A stretch of DNA of 64,000 nt from Papio anubis (lineage: Eukaryota; Chordata; Mammalia; Primates; Cercopithecidae), in assembly GCF_008728515.1 (NCBI RefSeq), contig NC_044988.1, positions 29,718,998 to 29,782,997 on the forward strand, read 5' to 3'. The notes beneath the pieces are model-generated. The model saw only the letters and a list, made by a program, of their open reading frames with translations. It did no database searches and was not told the origin of the DNA. Of this stretch, positions 21,575 to 32,561 are shown in pieces. The position numbers and the translations under genes were made by a program. Position 1 is the first letter of the stretch. Each line of letters opens with the position of its first letter.

Positions 21575-22360
21575 TTTGCAAGGACTACTATAACAAAATT
21601 TCTACAAACTGGATGACTTAAAACAATATAAATTGTCTCACAGTTCTGGAGGCTAGAAGTCCAAAATCAAGGTGCTGGCATCACTAAGCTTTCTTTGAAG
21701 ACTAGGGGAGAGCCCTTGTCTCCACTCACTTCCAGTGGTGGCCAGCAACCCTGGCATTCCTTGGTGTGTAGATGCATCTCTGCAAACTCTGCCTGTCTTC
21801 ATGAGGGCCTCTTCCCTGTGTCTGGGTCTTCACATGGTGTTCTCCCCCATGTGTCTGTGTCCATATCCTCCCTCTTTGTATAAGGATACCAGGAATTAGC
21901 CCTCTCTAATCTAGTCATCCAGTATGATATCAATTTGGTTTATGTTGGTTTTTTTTTGGACAGGGTCTCCATCACCCACGCTAGAGTGCAGTTCATCCCG
22001 ACTCACTGCAGCCTTGACTTCCAGGGCTAAAGCAACCCTCCCACCTCAACCCCTTGAATAGCTGAGACTACAGGTGCATGCCACCACATCAGGATACTTT
22101 CTGTATTTTTGGTAGGGATGGAGTTTTGCCATGTTGCCCAGGCTGGTCTCCAACTCCTAGGCTCAAGCAATCTGCCCCCGTCAGCCTCCTAAAGTGCTGG
22201 GATTATAGGCATGAGCCATGGTGCCCAGCCTGACCTCACTTTAAATTGACTAATCACATCTACAAAGATCCTATTTCCAAATCAGATCACATTCTGAGGT
22301 TCCAGGTAACCATGAATTGGGTGGGGGTGGTGGTACGACACTTGTCAACCCAGGACAGTG
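21575..22360 (-). mobile_element. MaLR-type LTR, antisense, split by an Alu
   Basis: Landmarks attagtttgcaaggactact, gtctcacagttctggaggc, cttcacatggtgttctcc and, after the Alu, cacatctacaaagatccta and ccaaatcagatcacattc. A minus-strand relative of the LTR at 18,785. Confidence 0.65.
21949..22230 (-). mobile_element. Alu, antisense, old (AluJ-like)
   Basis: Opens with a T run and ggacagggtctcc, closes with gagccatggtgcccagcc; several differences from younger consensus. Confidence 0.92.
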
Positions 22361-22464
22361 ACTAAATCTTCCTGTGTGAGAGCTGGGGGCATGCTCCAAA
22401 GTGGCTGATTAGCTTACTCTCCTGAGGATACCTTTACCTTAGCCCCTGGTCTGCCCCTAGGTAA

Positions 22465-22620
22465 TGACAGGTGAGCACTTATTCTGGGCCAGGCTGCATC
22501 TAATTTTACAGGCTGTAGCTCATTACATTACCACAAAAATCTTAAGAGGTTCTTATCCTCATCTAAAAAAGGAGGGCACTAAAGGCTCTCAGATGTTAAA
22601 CGAACTACAGAGGCCCCCAT
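22465..22620 (-). mobile_element. MIR/L2-type relic, antisense
   Basis: Text ttattctgggccaggctgc then tcctcatctaaaaaaggagg reads as an antisense MIR with moderate decay. Confidence 0.55.
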
Positions 22621-22815
22621 AAGTGAACCAAACTACCTCTGTGCCCATGTTCTTAACCCACACGCTCTGCTGCGTATGGGGGGCCACTAGGGTATCAGCG
22701 CACTTAGGTCTGAACAAAGTATGCTTCTTTTATGCTTATTTTACTTTTTGTAGTTTTAGGAAATGTAAAACTATAATATGTGGGGGAATACTACATCAAT
22801 GTTCACATTTTTATC

Positions 22816-23111
22816 TTTATTTTTTGAGACGGAGTCTCACTCTATCGCCCAGGCTGGAGTGCAGCGGCACAATCTTGGCTCACTGCAACCTCCGCCTCCC
22901 AGGTTCGGCTCCAAGTGATTCTCCTACCTCAGCTTCCCGAGTAGCTGGGACTACAGGTGCACACCACCACGCTCTGTTAAGTTTTGTATTTTTAGTAGAG
23001 ACAGGGGTCTCACCACGTTGGCCAGGCTAGTCTTGAACTCCTGACCTCAAATGATCCGCCCGCCTCAGCCTCCCAAAGTGCTGGGATTACAGGTAAGCCA
23101 CTGCACCTGGT
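22816..23111 (-). mobile_element. AluS-like, antisense
   Basis: Flanked by caatgttcacattttta at 22,797-22,813 and again from 23,112. It carries a short insertion (ttcggctccaag) in the left arm. Confidence 0.94.
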
Positions 23112-23129
23112 CAATGTTCACATTTTTAA

Positions 23130-23538
23130 AATAAAACAAAAATATCTGAAAGGAAATTAACCAGGATAATTAGAACAACTGCGTAGCAATGAGAAAGCAA
23201 AAGCCTACCTATGAGAAACAGTACAAATCTCTTCAAATCAGTCACACACAGCAAATTTCAACCAAAGACCCTGGGTAAGATACCTTCGTGTCGTGTCATG
23301 ATTTGGGTTTCTTCCCTGAAGCCATGAGCACCACGTAGGGAAGGTGCTGCCTCTAGTTTCTCCTTGATTGAGAAGCTGGTTTCCAGGTTCAGGAGTAGCC
23401 TGGAGGAAACAATCGTTCTGGCACAAACACAATCCTTCCCGAGGCCATGCTCGAGATGCCTCTTCCACGGGGTGCCTCCCTCCCAGCTGTGCCCTGTGAG
23501 CCTGCTCTACCCGTCTCTAGAGGAAAGAACAGGCAGGA
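23130..23538. other. Unassigned single-copy DNA
   Basis: About 400 bases. Both strands carry open frames of 70-140 codons that run into the adjacent Alu; no domain or splice context supports them. Confidence 0.45.
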
Positions 23539-23539
23539 A

Positions 23540-23839
23540 TTTTTTTTTTTTTTTTTTTTTTTGGACAGGGTCTCGCTCTGTTACCAGGCTGGAGTGCAGT
23601 GGCGCGATCTCAGCTCACAGCAAACTCCGCCTCCCGGGTTCAAGAGATTCTCCTGCTTCAGCCTCCCGAGTAGCTGGGATTACAGGTATATGCCACCATA
23701 CCCGGCTAATTTTTGTATTTTTAGTAGAGACGGGGTTTCACCATGTTGGCCAGGATGGTCTCCATCTCCTGACCTCATGATCCACCCACCTCGGCTTCCC
23801 AAAGTGCTGGGATTACAGCGCGTGAGACACCGCGCTGGC
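23540..23839 (-). mobile_element. AluY/S-like, antisense
   Basis: T22 run, both arms, with flanking repeat agaacagg at 23,526-23,533 and from 23,840. Confidence 0.94.
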
Positions 23840-23959
23840 CAGAACAGGTGGATATTTTAAAGGAGCCACATCCAACATCACCTCTCCCACCTGCGAGGTG
23901 AGAGATGGCTTCCCACCACACTCTAATGACATCAGCACTGCAGCCCTGGGGCCACCCAA

Positions 23960-24260
23960 ACTCACTTGTTCATTCCACAATATTCATTGCATTGTGGGCC
24001 TATTAGACACTGGGGAAGGCAGGCATGGAGCCGCCATGGTGAACAAGATGGACCAGTCCCTCCCCCATGGAGCTTCTGTTCCACCAGGGAAATAAACATG
24101 AGCTCATTTCAGCCTGCTAAGTACTGAGAAGCTGCTGATGCAGGCGCTATGATCCACGGTGACCTCTGGGTGGACAACGTGAGCTGTGTGCTCAAGCAGA
24201 GCCTCTTTAAGGATATGATGTTTGAGCAGAATTACAAGGAGGTACAGCTTTGTTAGGTTG
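23960..24260 (+). mobile_element. L2-type LINE relic, sense
   Basis: ttcattccacaatattcatt, gacactggggaaggcaggc and catggagcttctgttccac follow a familiar ancient L2-like 3' segment. Confidence 0.55.
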
Positions 24261-24978
24261 AAGCGGGGCCTCAAGAGACAACGCTGAATTTATTTGGTCT
24301 TCCTGGCCTGCCTCCACCTGGGGCAGGCAGAGCCTACCAAGTAAATGAACTTCTGCTGTTGGTAATGAGCCTTGATAGACCTTCCAGTTAGTACTGTTAA
24401 AGCAATGCTACTTAATAGGATACGTGTAAATACAAAAAACGTATTTACAAAGATTTTGCTCCGATTGTGAAATGTGTGCACGCAGTTGGAGATAAGCTTG
24501 TTAACTGTTCAGTATTGGGAAACAATCCACTTCATCAAGGCAAGGAAGGGATGTTCCCTTGGGAACAACTTCTACCTCGATTTACTGTTTTAAAAGGGAG
24601 CTAGGAAGAACGTTCTTTTCTTTAAACCACAGGCCACTTCTACCATTCTTCTGTTGTGGTTACGGTAACTCAGACTGTGAGTTAAGGCTTCCTGAAATCT
24701 AGGGGAAGTCTCTGGATTCCACACAGTGGCTGGGGTAGACTGCACAGAGCTGGGGTTCCTATGGGATGTTGTCTGTCCTGTGTGGAGCCAGGGCTGGGTG
24801 ACCAGCCTCAATAGCTTTCATTTTCTGTACCCACCCTGCTGTAAAAGGCTGCCTTACATGTAGTCATGGGCATCCACAAGAGGAAGGGGACATGGAGTCA
24901 ATGGCTTGATGTTGGCTCTCTCAATGTCCATTCCAATTGCTTTCTAGCTAAATTCTGAAGATTCTGGAAAGCTAAATT
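24261..24978. other. Unassigned single-copy DNA
   Basis: About 720 bases with no recognised repeat or convincing exon. A 73-codon minus frame at 24,590-24,811 has no supporting features. Confidence 0.5.
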
Positions 24979-25754
24979 CAATTTTTTTTTTCTTTTGAAA
25001 CAGGGTCTCACTCTGTTGTCCAGGCTGGAATACAGTGACACAATCTTGGCTCACAGTGGCCTTGACCTCCTGGGCTCAAATGACCCTCCCACCTCAGCCT
25101 CCCAAGTAGCTGGGACTAAGGAAGGAGACCACTACTACTTCTGCTGCCCTCCTCCCCGCACCTTGCCTAGTTCACAAGACAGGAGAAGAGAGAGAGAAAC
25201 AAAAGTAAGATAAATAGCCAGACAACCTTGGCACCACCACCTAGTCCTGGGAGTTAAAGTAATAATAATAACATCAACCCCTGGCCTAAACTACTTATGT
25301 TATCTGTAAATTCCAGACACTGTATGAAAAAAAGCATTGTAAAACTTTCTGTTCTGTTAGCTGATGCATGTAGCCCCCAGTCACGTTTCCCACGCTTGCT
25401 CGATTTGTCACGACCCTTTCACGTGGACCCCTTAAAGTTGTAAGCCTTTAAAAAGGCCAAGTATTTCTTTCTCAGGGAGTTCAGCTCTTAAGACGCGAGT
25501 CTGCTGACGCTCCCGGCCGAATAAACAAACCTTTTCCTTCTTTAATCCCGTGTCTGAGGAGTTTTGTCTGCGGCTCGTCCTGCTACAGGACTACAGGCAC
25601 ATGCCGCCCTGCCTGGCTAATTTTCGTATTTTTTTGTACAGATGGGGTTTCGCCATGGTGCCCAGGCTGGTCTCAAACTCCTGGGCTCAAGCAATCCACC
25701 TACCTCAGCCTCTCAAGATGCTGGGGCTACAGGAAGGAGCCACCACGCCCGGCC
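24979..25754 (-). mobile_element. Alu, antisense, old, split by a solo LTR
   Basis: Left part 24,979-25,117 ends agctgggact; right part 25,588-25,754 restarts ggactacaggcacatgcc. Together they form one antisense AluJ/S copy. Confidence 0.92.
25118..25587 (+). mobile_element. Solo LTR, class I (gammaretrovirus-like) endogenous retrovirus
   Basis: 470 bp inserted in an Alu with the 5-bp duplication ggact at 25,113-25,117 and 25,588-25,592. A TATA-like tttaaaa at about 25,447, polyadenylation signal aataaa at 25,520-25,525 and terminal ca are in sense order. The 5' terminus reads aag rather than the usual tg. No internal viral sequence remains, as expected after recombination between two LTRs. 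The text gctcccggccgaataaac is familiar from class I LTRs, but I cannot give the family. Confidence 0.85.
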
Positions 25755-25947
25755 TAAATTTCATTTCTTGTGTCCTCTGCAGCTAGTGTGCAGATACGTA
25801 ACATGGTTCTGGTTCTCCCCAGAGCATGACTTCCAGGAGTCTCAGAGCTAGAAGTGAACAGTGTGAGGCAGCAGCCATATATAGACAGCGGGGGATGAGT
25901 TCTTTTAGCAAAGACATGAGCAGACACAGCTGATTCTTCTGCGTTAG
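25741..25947 (+). repeat. 207-bp direct duplication, copy 1
   Basis: Starts within the last bases of an Alu (caccacgcccggcc) and runs to ctgcgttag. Copy 2 lies at 26,741-26,948 with about seven differences. Confidence 0.95.
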
Positions 25948-26039
25948 CTCTGGCAGAATCTCCAGCATCCAGTCCCCAATTTCGCAGGTGCCAAAGAGTG
26001 GGAAGCAGCAGCATTAGTGCTTGCACTAGAATCATCAGG

Positions 26040-26228
26040 CAGTGGTTTGCAAACTTCACGGTACATCAGAATCACCTGGAAAGCTTATTAAACACAGATT
26101 GCTGGGCCCCAACTCCAAGGTTTCTCCTTCAGTAGGTCTGAGGAGTGGCCTGACAGTTCCCACTTGTGCGAAGTTTGCAGGTGATGCTGATGCTGCTAGT
26201 TGGGGGACACACTTTGGAAACCACTCTT
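26040..26228 (+). mobile_element. MER5A-like hAT DNA transposon
   Basis: cagtggtttgcaaacttc at the start, atcagaatcacctggaaagc and ggtgatgctgatgctgct inside, and tttggaaaccactc at the end give the terminal inverted repeats and body of MER5A. Confidence 0.9.
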
Positions 26229-26740
26229 TAAAAGTGTGATTCATTTCTCATGGCTGCTCTACCTGTGGCTGTATTGTTCCTTTGTATAACTTCCAAGGTT
26301 GTGTGACTTTCCTGGGGATTCTGTTAATCCAGTAATACCCATTGGTAAACCCCTTTCTGCTTAAACTAGCTTGAGTGAATTCTGTTGTCTGCAACTAAGA
26401 ACACTGATCCACATAAGATCCTTGGTCTTATTTACTGATGCTCTAGTTACTTGCCATTTGCTACTGAATCCTCCTCTTCTCCTAATTAGGATCCCTATGT
26501 CAATGCCATGTCCCTGCCTCTAGTTCTTAGAGGAGTCACATGGCTCATGCTGACACAAACCCTGTCCAGCAGAAGTTGTTCCACTTCCCAATCATATCTA
26601 AGTAACTCCCTCTCATTCTGTAACATTTCCAATCTCCCCACCTTCTCCAAAAATAATCCAACCACGAATCCTCACTGAACAACAGGGCTGGGGTCTATTG
26701 CCGTAAAGGCAAAAATGTTCTGAATTTAGTATTGAAGTAG
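26229..26740. other. Unassigned single-copy DNA
   Basis: About 510 bases between MER5A and the second duplication copy. Nothing recognised. Confidence 0.5.
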
Positions 26741-26948
26741 CACCACCGCACCCGGCCTAAATTTCATTTCTTGTGTCCTCTGCAGCTAGGGTGCAGATAC
26801 ATAACATGGTCTGGTTGTCCCCAGAGCATGACTTCCAGGAGTCTCAGAGCTAGAAGTGAACAGTGTGAGGCAGCAGCCATATATAGACAGGGGGGATGAG
26901 TTCTTTTGGCAAAGACATGAGCAGACACAGCTGATTCTTCTGCGTTAG
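26741..26948 (+). repeat. 207-bp direct duplication, copy 2
   Basis: Repeats 25,741-25,947, including a stub of the Alu end (cgcacccggcc) with no Alu body. It is followed by 36 different bases and an A26 tract at 26,984-27,009. Confidence 0.95.
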
Positions 26949-27114
26949 AATAATAAGTGAAAAAAGTCTTTTTATCTACTGAAGGTAAAAAAAAAAAAAA
27001 AAAAAAAAATGGCCGGTGCCAGATGCTTCAAACCCATTTTTAAAGATTTGATCCTTTCTTTTTCCTTTTTTGGTAAAATATCTTACGGTGAAACTATTTT
27101 TTATTTGTATTTAT

Positions 27115-27410
27115 TTATTTTTTTGAGACAGTTTCACTCTTGTCGCCCAGGCTGGAGTGCAATGGCACAATCTCGGCCCACTGCAACCTCTGCCTCCGGG
27201 TTCAAGTGATTCTCCTGCTGCAGCCTCCCGAGTAGCTGGGATTACAGGCGCCCACCACCACGCCTGGCTGATTTTCTTTTTTGTATTTTTAGTAGAGACG
27301 GGGGTTCCCCATGTTGGCCAGGCTGGTCTTGAACCCCTGACCTCAGATGATTCACCCACCTCGGCCTCCCAAAGTGCTGGGATTACAGGCGTGAGCCACT
27401 GCACCTGGCC
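27115..27410 (-). mobile_element. AluS-like, antisense
   Basis: Begins in a T-rich run, ends gagccactgcacctggcc; both arms present. Confidence 0.94.
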
Positions 27411-27798
27411 TTAATGTGAAATTTAAAACTAAAATGACCTAAAGGGGCCCTCTCTGAAGGGTACGAGAGTATGTAAGATTGATAAAATGGCATCTTGCTA
27501 GACATGTCTATTTAAAAATTGGTTGAAAGATATTATTTACCCAATGAACCATGAGAGCTCAAAAAAAAAAACCAAAAAAAAAAAAAAAAACCCAAACACA
27601 ATAACAGTCCCTCAGGTAAATGCTCCTTCAGACAGTTTTTTAAATGTGTATCATTTACTTGATAAAGCATAGCAGCCTATCAAGAGAGGAGTTATGGTCT
27701 GCTGCATAAATAGGCATTTGGACAGCTTTAAAAATGCATACTCTTTACATCCAAATGCCGAGTGAAAACCCCAGTGAAAAGTGGCTGTTATGAGCAAA
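27411..27798. other. Single-copy DNA with an A-rich run
   Basis: Contains an A-rich tract (aaaaaaaaaaaccaaaaaaaa type) at 27,561-27,590 and nothing else recognised. Confidence 0.5.
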
Positions 27799-27813
27799 GA
27801 GCAACCACTTTTC

Positions 27814-28156
27814 TTTTTTCTTTTTTTTCTTTTCTTTTCTTTCTTTTCTTTTTTTTTTTTTTTTTTTTTTTTGAGACACAGTCTCACTCTGTCGGCCAGG
27901 CTGGAGTGCAGTGGCACAGTCTTGGCTCACTGCACCCTCCACCTCCCGGGCTCAAGCAATTCTCCTGCCTCAGTCTCCCGAGTAGCTGGGATTACAGGTG
28001 TGTGCCATCACGCCCAGCTAATTTTTGTATTTTTAGTCGAGATGGGGTTTCACCATGTTGGCCAAGCTGGTCTTGAACTCTTGACCTCAGGTAATCCGCC
28101 TACCTCAGCCTCCCAAAGTGTTGGGATTACAGGCATGAGTCACCACGCACAGCCAG
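27814..28156 (-). mobile_element. AluS-like, antisense, with long TTTTC-rich tail
   Basis: The 15-bp flank gagcaaccacttttc occurs at 27,799-27,813 and 28,157-28,171. The tail has grown to about 60 bases of TTTTC/T-run text. Confidence 0.95.
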
Positions 28157-28299
28157 GAGCAACCACTTTTCAAAACCGATGTGTGATCTGGCCACATTGT
28201 GTCTTTAAAGCTCTTCAAGATCTGCACAAACATCTATTTATTTACTTATTTAAATAATCACTCTGGGCCTGGGTTAAGGGTGGGGCCCCTCCCAGAGCT

Positions 28300-28428
28300 G
28301 AGGCTGGCTTGTCTGCTCATCAGAATCACCTGCTGAGCCTTCCCAGGCCCCACCTCAGAGGGGCTGGAACACTGATTGCTTTAAAGCCCCTGAGGTGATT
28401 CTGATGTGCAGTTAGGTTTGAGAACCCC
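28300..28428 (-). mobile_element. MER5-type hAT transposon fragment
   Basis: catcagaatcacctgctgag and gtgattctgatgtgcagtt with gtttgagaacccc are MER5 landmarks. Confidence 0.7.
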
Positions 28429-28560
28429 CAAGCTAGATGCAGAATCTGAAGCCCAGAAAGGTCAAGTGGCTTGCCCCAAATCACACAGTTGAAGCCTCGG
28501 GGACAAGTCAGGTGTCTGGATCCCAGGTTTCCACTCTTGTGGCCGCTCCACGTTCTCCCC
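28429..28560 (-). mobile_element. MIR core, antisense
   Basis: gaaaggtcaagtggcttgcc and aaatcacacagttgaagcc match the MIR core on the minus strand. Confidence 0.75.
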
Positions 28561-28994
28561 TTTCGTTTCATTGCATCTATATTTAAAGTATGTTAATAGT
28601 GTACAGTAGCTATGCCATCAAATTACCAAACATTTAGAAAATACAAAGGGAAAAAAACATCTTTCCATTCCCCAAACACCAGTTCAATTAGTACTATTTT
28701 AATATTCCCTGAGATCCTGTTTTCTACTTATACATATAAAATTTTCTCTATTTATAAATATGAGTTTATATGTTTGCATGTTTAAAATGTTTATTTTAAT
28801 GTTATTTTTTAGAGACAGGATCTTGCTCTGTCACCAACACTGGAATGCAGTGGGGTGATCATGGCTCACTACAGCCTCAACCTCCTTGTCTCAAGTGCTC
28901 CTCCCACCTCAGCCCCCTGAGCAGCTGGGACCACAGGTATATCATGCCCAGCTAATTAAGATACAATTTTTTAATTTCACTCATTTATTTTATG

Positions 28995-29278
28995 TTTTGA
29001 GATGGAGTCTCGCTCTGTTACCCAGGCTGGAGTGCAGTGGTGTGATCTTGGCTCACTGCAACCTCCGCCTCCTAGGTTCAAGCGATTCTTCTGCCTCAGC
29101 CTCCCAAGTAGCTAGGACTACAGGCACGCACCACCGCACCTGGCGAATTTTTGTATTTTTAGTAGACATAGGGTTTCACCACGTTGGTCAGGCTGGTCTC
29201 AAACTCCTGACCTCGTGATCCACCTTCCTCAGCCTCCCAAAGTGCTGGGATTACAGGCGTGAGCCACTGCGCCTGGCC
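28995..29278 (-). mobile_element. AluS-like, antisense, nested
   Basis: Complete copy lying between the two parts of an older Alu, ending gagccactgcgcctggcc. Confidence 0.93.
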
Positions 29279-29281
29279 TAT

Positions 29282-29328
<47 letters not shown>

Positions 29329-29331
29329 TTT
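29279..29331. repeat. (TTTA)n microsatellite
   Basis: About 13 uninterrupted tttA units between the nested Alu and the old Alu remainder. Catttatttta also occurs before the inserted Alu, so it probably grew from the duplicated target. Confidence 0.95.
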
Positions 29332-29521
29332 TGGAGAGATGAGGTCTTGCTGTGTTGCCCAGACTGGTCTTAAGCTCCTGGGCTCAAGTGATGCATATTT
29401 TAAAATTTTATAATCCAACTGTTCTACCTTACTATAAAGTCTCTATTGATTTTATATTAATTTTAAAAGGAACATATGTTCACTGAAAATTTCAAGGAAA
29501 TATATACAAAATAGGAAATGG

Positions 29522-29811
29522 GGCCCAGCACGGTGGCTCACACCTGTAATCCCAGCACTTTGGGAAGCTGAGGCAGGCAAACTGAGGTCAGAAGTTTGAG
29601 ACCAGGATGGTCAACATGGCGAAACCCCATCTCTACAAAAAATACAAAAATTAGCTGGGTGTGGTGGTGCACACCTGTAATTCCAGCTCTTCTGGAGTCT
29701 GAGGCAGGAGAATCGCTTGAACTCGGGAGGCAGAAGTTGCAGTGAGCCAAGATCTCACCATTGCACTCTAGCCTGGGTGACAAGAGTGAACACCGTCTCA
29801 AAAAGAAAATG
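29522..29811 (+). mobile_element. Alu, sense
   Basis: Begins ggcccagcacggtggctcac; both arms; short A-rich tail with G residues. Confidence 0.93.
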
Positions 29812-29859
29812 GAAGGCCCTAAACTCTATCCATCCCAGTTTCTAGAGGAAATGTTTTCT

Positions 29860-30060
29860 ATGCATTTTCTGAAATGGGATTATATGATGGGTGCAGTTCT
29901 GTAACTTGTTCTTTGTTTCTTTTTTTACTTGAAAGAATGCCTTGGTTATCTTTCCATGTTGGTGTATACTGATCTACCTCATTCATAGTATCCCATTGAA
30001 TGGGTATTCCATAATTCAGTTAACTGATCTCTCATCGAGACATTTAAATGCCTTTTTTAT
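29860..30060 (-). mobile_element. Probable old LINE-1 fragment, antisense
   Basis: cttggttatctttccatgttg and attcatagtatcccattgaa resemble antisense 3' text of old L1M elements. Confidence 0.4.
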
Positions 30061-30071
30061 AAAAAACAAAT

Positions 30072-30392
30072 AGGCTGGGCACAGTGGCTCACGCCTGTAA
30101 TCCCAGCACTTTGGGAGGCCAAGGAGGGTGGATCACCTGAGGTTGGGAGTTCAAGACCAGCCTGGCTAACACGGTGAAACCCCATCTCTACTAAAAATGC
30201 AAAATTAGCTGGGCGTGGTGGTGTGTGCCTGTAATCCAGCCTACTCGGGAGGCTGAGGCAGGAGAATCGCTTGAACCAAGGAGGCAGAGGTTGCAGTGGA
30301 CCAAGATCACGCCATTGCACTCCAGCCTGGGCAACAGAGTGAGACTCCATCTCCAGAAAACAAACAAACATCCAACCAACCAACCAACCAAG
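30072..30392 (+). mobile_element. AluS-like, sense, with (CAAC/CCAA)n tail
   Basis: Complete copy; its tail has become acaaacaaacatccaacc and several ccaa units. Confidence 0.94.
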
Positions 30393-30985
30393 TAAATCTC
30401 TGGGCTTTCTAGCTCAGGCTACTATCTGGTCCCTGCTGCCCTTCCAGGGGGCACATCCCCCACGCCAGCGTCCTAAGTGCACACACTGTGCTCTGAAGAC
30501 AGAGGGCTGGGGAGGATTCTGTCAGTGACTCCCAGACATGCAGTTTTTTTAAAAAAAGTCCAAAAGGAGTGACACTGATAATTCGCCTCATATCCAAAGC
30601 AACTCAAAGAACAGGGAGGCCAAGCCCAGGATGTACCTGATCTAAATGTGCTTTTAGAAATCTCCAAAGCTGCCTTAATTCAAGGACTTCAGGTCTCCTG
30701 TGCCGACAAATCTTTGTTTCTCTGGTCCCTTCTCCTGCTGTCAGCTCAGGGATGGGACACAAAATGTAAATAGAGCTAGTCAGCTGCAGCCACACAGGTG
30801 TTTCGTTTTGTTTTTAAACATCAAGGAAGCAAATGAAGTGGAAACACATTGCCAAAAGAGTAAATTTTACAGAGAGCAATTGAGCGATGTTTCAAGAACC
30901 TTAAATATGCTCTTGAACTTTGGACCCAGCGATGCTATCTTAGGGAAAATAGCCTCAGAAAACAATTTGTGCAGAAACATTAAGA
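30393..30985. other. Unassigned single-copy DNA
   Basis: About 590 bases. The plus frame 30,700-31,026 is open for 108 codons but its end lies in MIR text, so it is probably chance. Confidence 0.5.
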
Positions 30986-30989
30986 GCCC

Positions 30990-31210
30990 ACGCCCTGGAG
31001 ACAGACTGCCAGGGGATGAATCTTGAATTCACTGTTGTTTAGTGTGTGGCTTTGGACAGGTTATCCCCCACTGCCTGTTTCCTCATCTTTAAAATGAGAA
31101 TAATACCTGTACCTCCTCATTGGGCTGCTTTGAAGGTTGAGTGAATTAACTGACAACAGCCATTTAGAAAACACCCTAGAAGGCTTTGTAAATGTTAGCT
31201 ATTATCACTT
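30990..31210 (+). mobile_element. MIR, sense
   Basis: gtttcctcatctttaaaatg and gaataatacctgtacctcc are the MIR core and 3' part. Confidence 0.85.
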
Positions 31211-31429
31211 GTAATAGCAAAAGTTGTTGGGGAATTGGTAAAATAAATGACAGGATATTATGGGGCGATGAAAAATCACCATGGAAAATTATTAGATATC
31301 TCTGGACTGTAAAGATTGTGGGCATTTTTAATATTTTACACGTTTTGTAAAGTTTTCTACCATAAGTATCAATTACTTTTATAATCAGGAATAGTTGTTT
31401 TAATAAAGAAGCATCTTAGGGTATATATG

Positions 31430-32087
31430 TACAGTCAGCCATCCGTATCTGTGGGTACCCTCATCAGTGGATTCGACCAATGGCAGATGGAAAATATTTG
31501 GGGCAAAAAATGGATGGTTGCTTCTGTAACTAAAATGTACACTTTTTTTCTGTTATTATTCCCTGCCCGATACAGTATAATAACTATTTACGTAGCATTT
31601 ACATCATTTTAGGTATTGTAAGTCATTCAGAGATGATTTAAGGTACACAAGAGAGTCTCTGTAAATTATATGCAAACATTACTCCATGGGACTTGAGCAT
31701 CCATGGATTTTGGTATTTGAAAGGGGTCCTGGGCTGGGCGGGGTGGCTCATGCCTGCAATCCCAGCACTTTGGGGGGCTGAGGCAGGAGGATCACTTGAG
31801 GTCAGGAGTTCGAGACAAGCCTGGCCAACATGGCGAAACCCTGTCTCTACTAAAAAATTTTTTTAAAATTAGCTGGGCATGGTGGCACACGTCTGTAATC
31901 CCAGCTACTGGGGAGGCTGAGGCAGGAGAATCGCTTGAACCTGGGAGGTGGAGGTTTCAGTGAGCTGAGATCACACTGCAGCACTCCAACCTGGGCAACA
32001 GAGTGATACTCCACCTCAAAAAAAAAAAAAAAAAAAAAAAAGGTGTCCTGGAACCCATTCCCCATGGAGACCGAGGGGCGATTGTGC
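31430..32087 (+). mobile_element. MER2/Tigger-like DNA transposon, split by an Alu
   Basis: Left end cagtcagccatccgtatctg, body attccctgcccgatacagta and atgcaaacattactccatgg, then the right end after the Alu with agaccgaggggcgattgtg. The ends are inverted relative to each other, as in non-autonomous Tigger elements. Confidence 0.88.
31733..32040 (+). mobile_element. Alu, sense, inside the DNA transposon
   Basis: Flanks aaaggggtcctgg (ending 31,732) and aaaggtgtcctgg (from about 32,039) are the duplicated target with one change. Confidence 0.94.
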
Positions 32088-32089
32088 TG

Positions 32090-32550
32090 CACCCCTCCAT
32101 GGTAATGCCTTTCTCCCATATCAATGCTCCCTCAATGCAATTTCCTGCTCTCTGGGTATCTCCAGATGTGTGGCCCTTCCCCCATCACAACTGTCCCACT
32201 CTTCACTTCCCTCTTCTCCTCCTCCTTACATGGCCTCCTCTCAGGATGGGATTCTGTGAACTTAAGCTCAACTGTAAAAAGGGATAAAGCATTATGCTTG
32301 CCACAAGAATGTACATTTTACCAGGAAACAAAGACAAAGGATGAAATTCCTAAGAGTGGCATTTTAGGCAACACCAAGACAATGGAGGAAGCTGTGGAAT
32401 AAGCAGGAAGAAAAATGGCTCCCTGATGCTCCTGAAATCAAAGCCTGTCAATTCATTTGGTTGATTTATTCGTTCTGGCTCAGCTCAAAACCACTGACAG
32501 CTCAAAGTGAGAAAAACCTTATTTCCTAAAAGGTATAAAACTTGCTAAAA
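32090..32550. other. Unassigned single-copy DNA
   Basis: No repeat, splice context or RNA signal recognised. Two overlapping 90-codon plus frames have no identifiable domain. Confidence 0.5.
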
Positions 32551-32561
32551 TAAACATGAAT

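Larger units (their letters stand above)
28806..29398 (-). mobile_element. Alu, antisense, old, split by a younger Alu
   Basis: Left part 28,806-28,960 (ttagagacaggatcttgctc) and right part about 29,332-29,398 (gagatgaggtcttgctgtgt). The distal end is missing. Confidence 0.82.

Noticed and set aside
23364..23860. 138- and 137-codon frames with a non-Alu first part
   Set aside because: The open length continues only because of the Alu; the first 60 codons have no recognisable protein features.
25741..26948. Second copy of the 207-bp repeat as a processed retrocopy
   Set aside because: The A26 tract is downstream of copy 2, but 36 unrelated bases intervene, the edges of copy 1 are not splice sites and no target-site duplication was found.
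27781..28257. 158-codon frame, the longest open frame in the window
   Set aside because: It runs through the T-rich tail and body of an antisense Alu; its length comes from the lack of stops in Alu text.
29279..29331. Regular repeat array as a possible CRISPR
   Set aside because: It is a tetranucleotide microsatellite with no spacers, in primate DNA.
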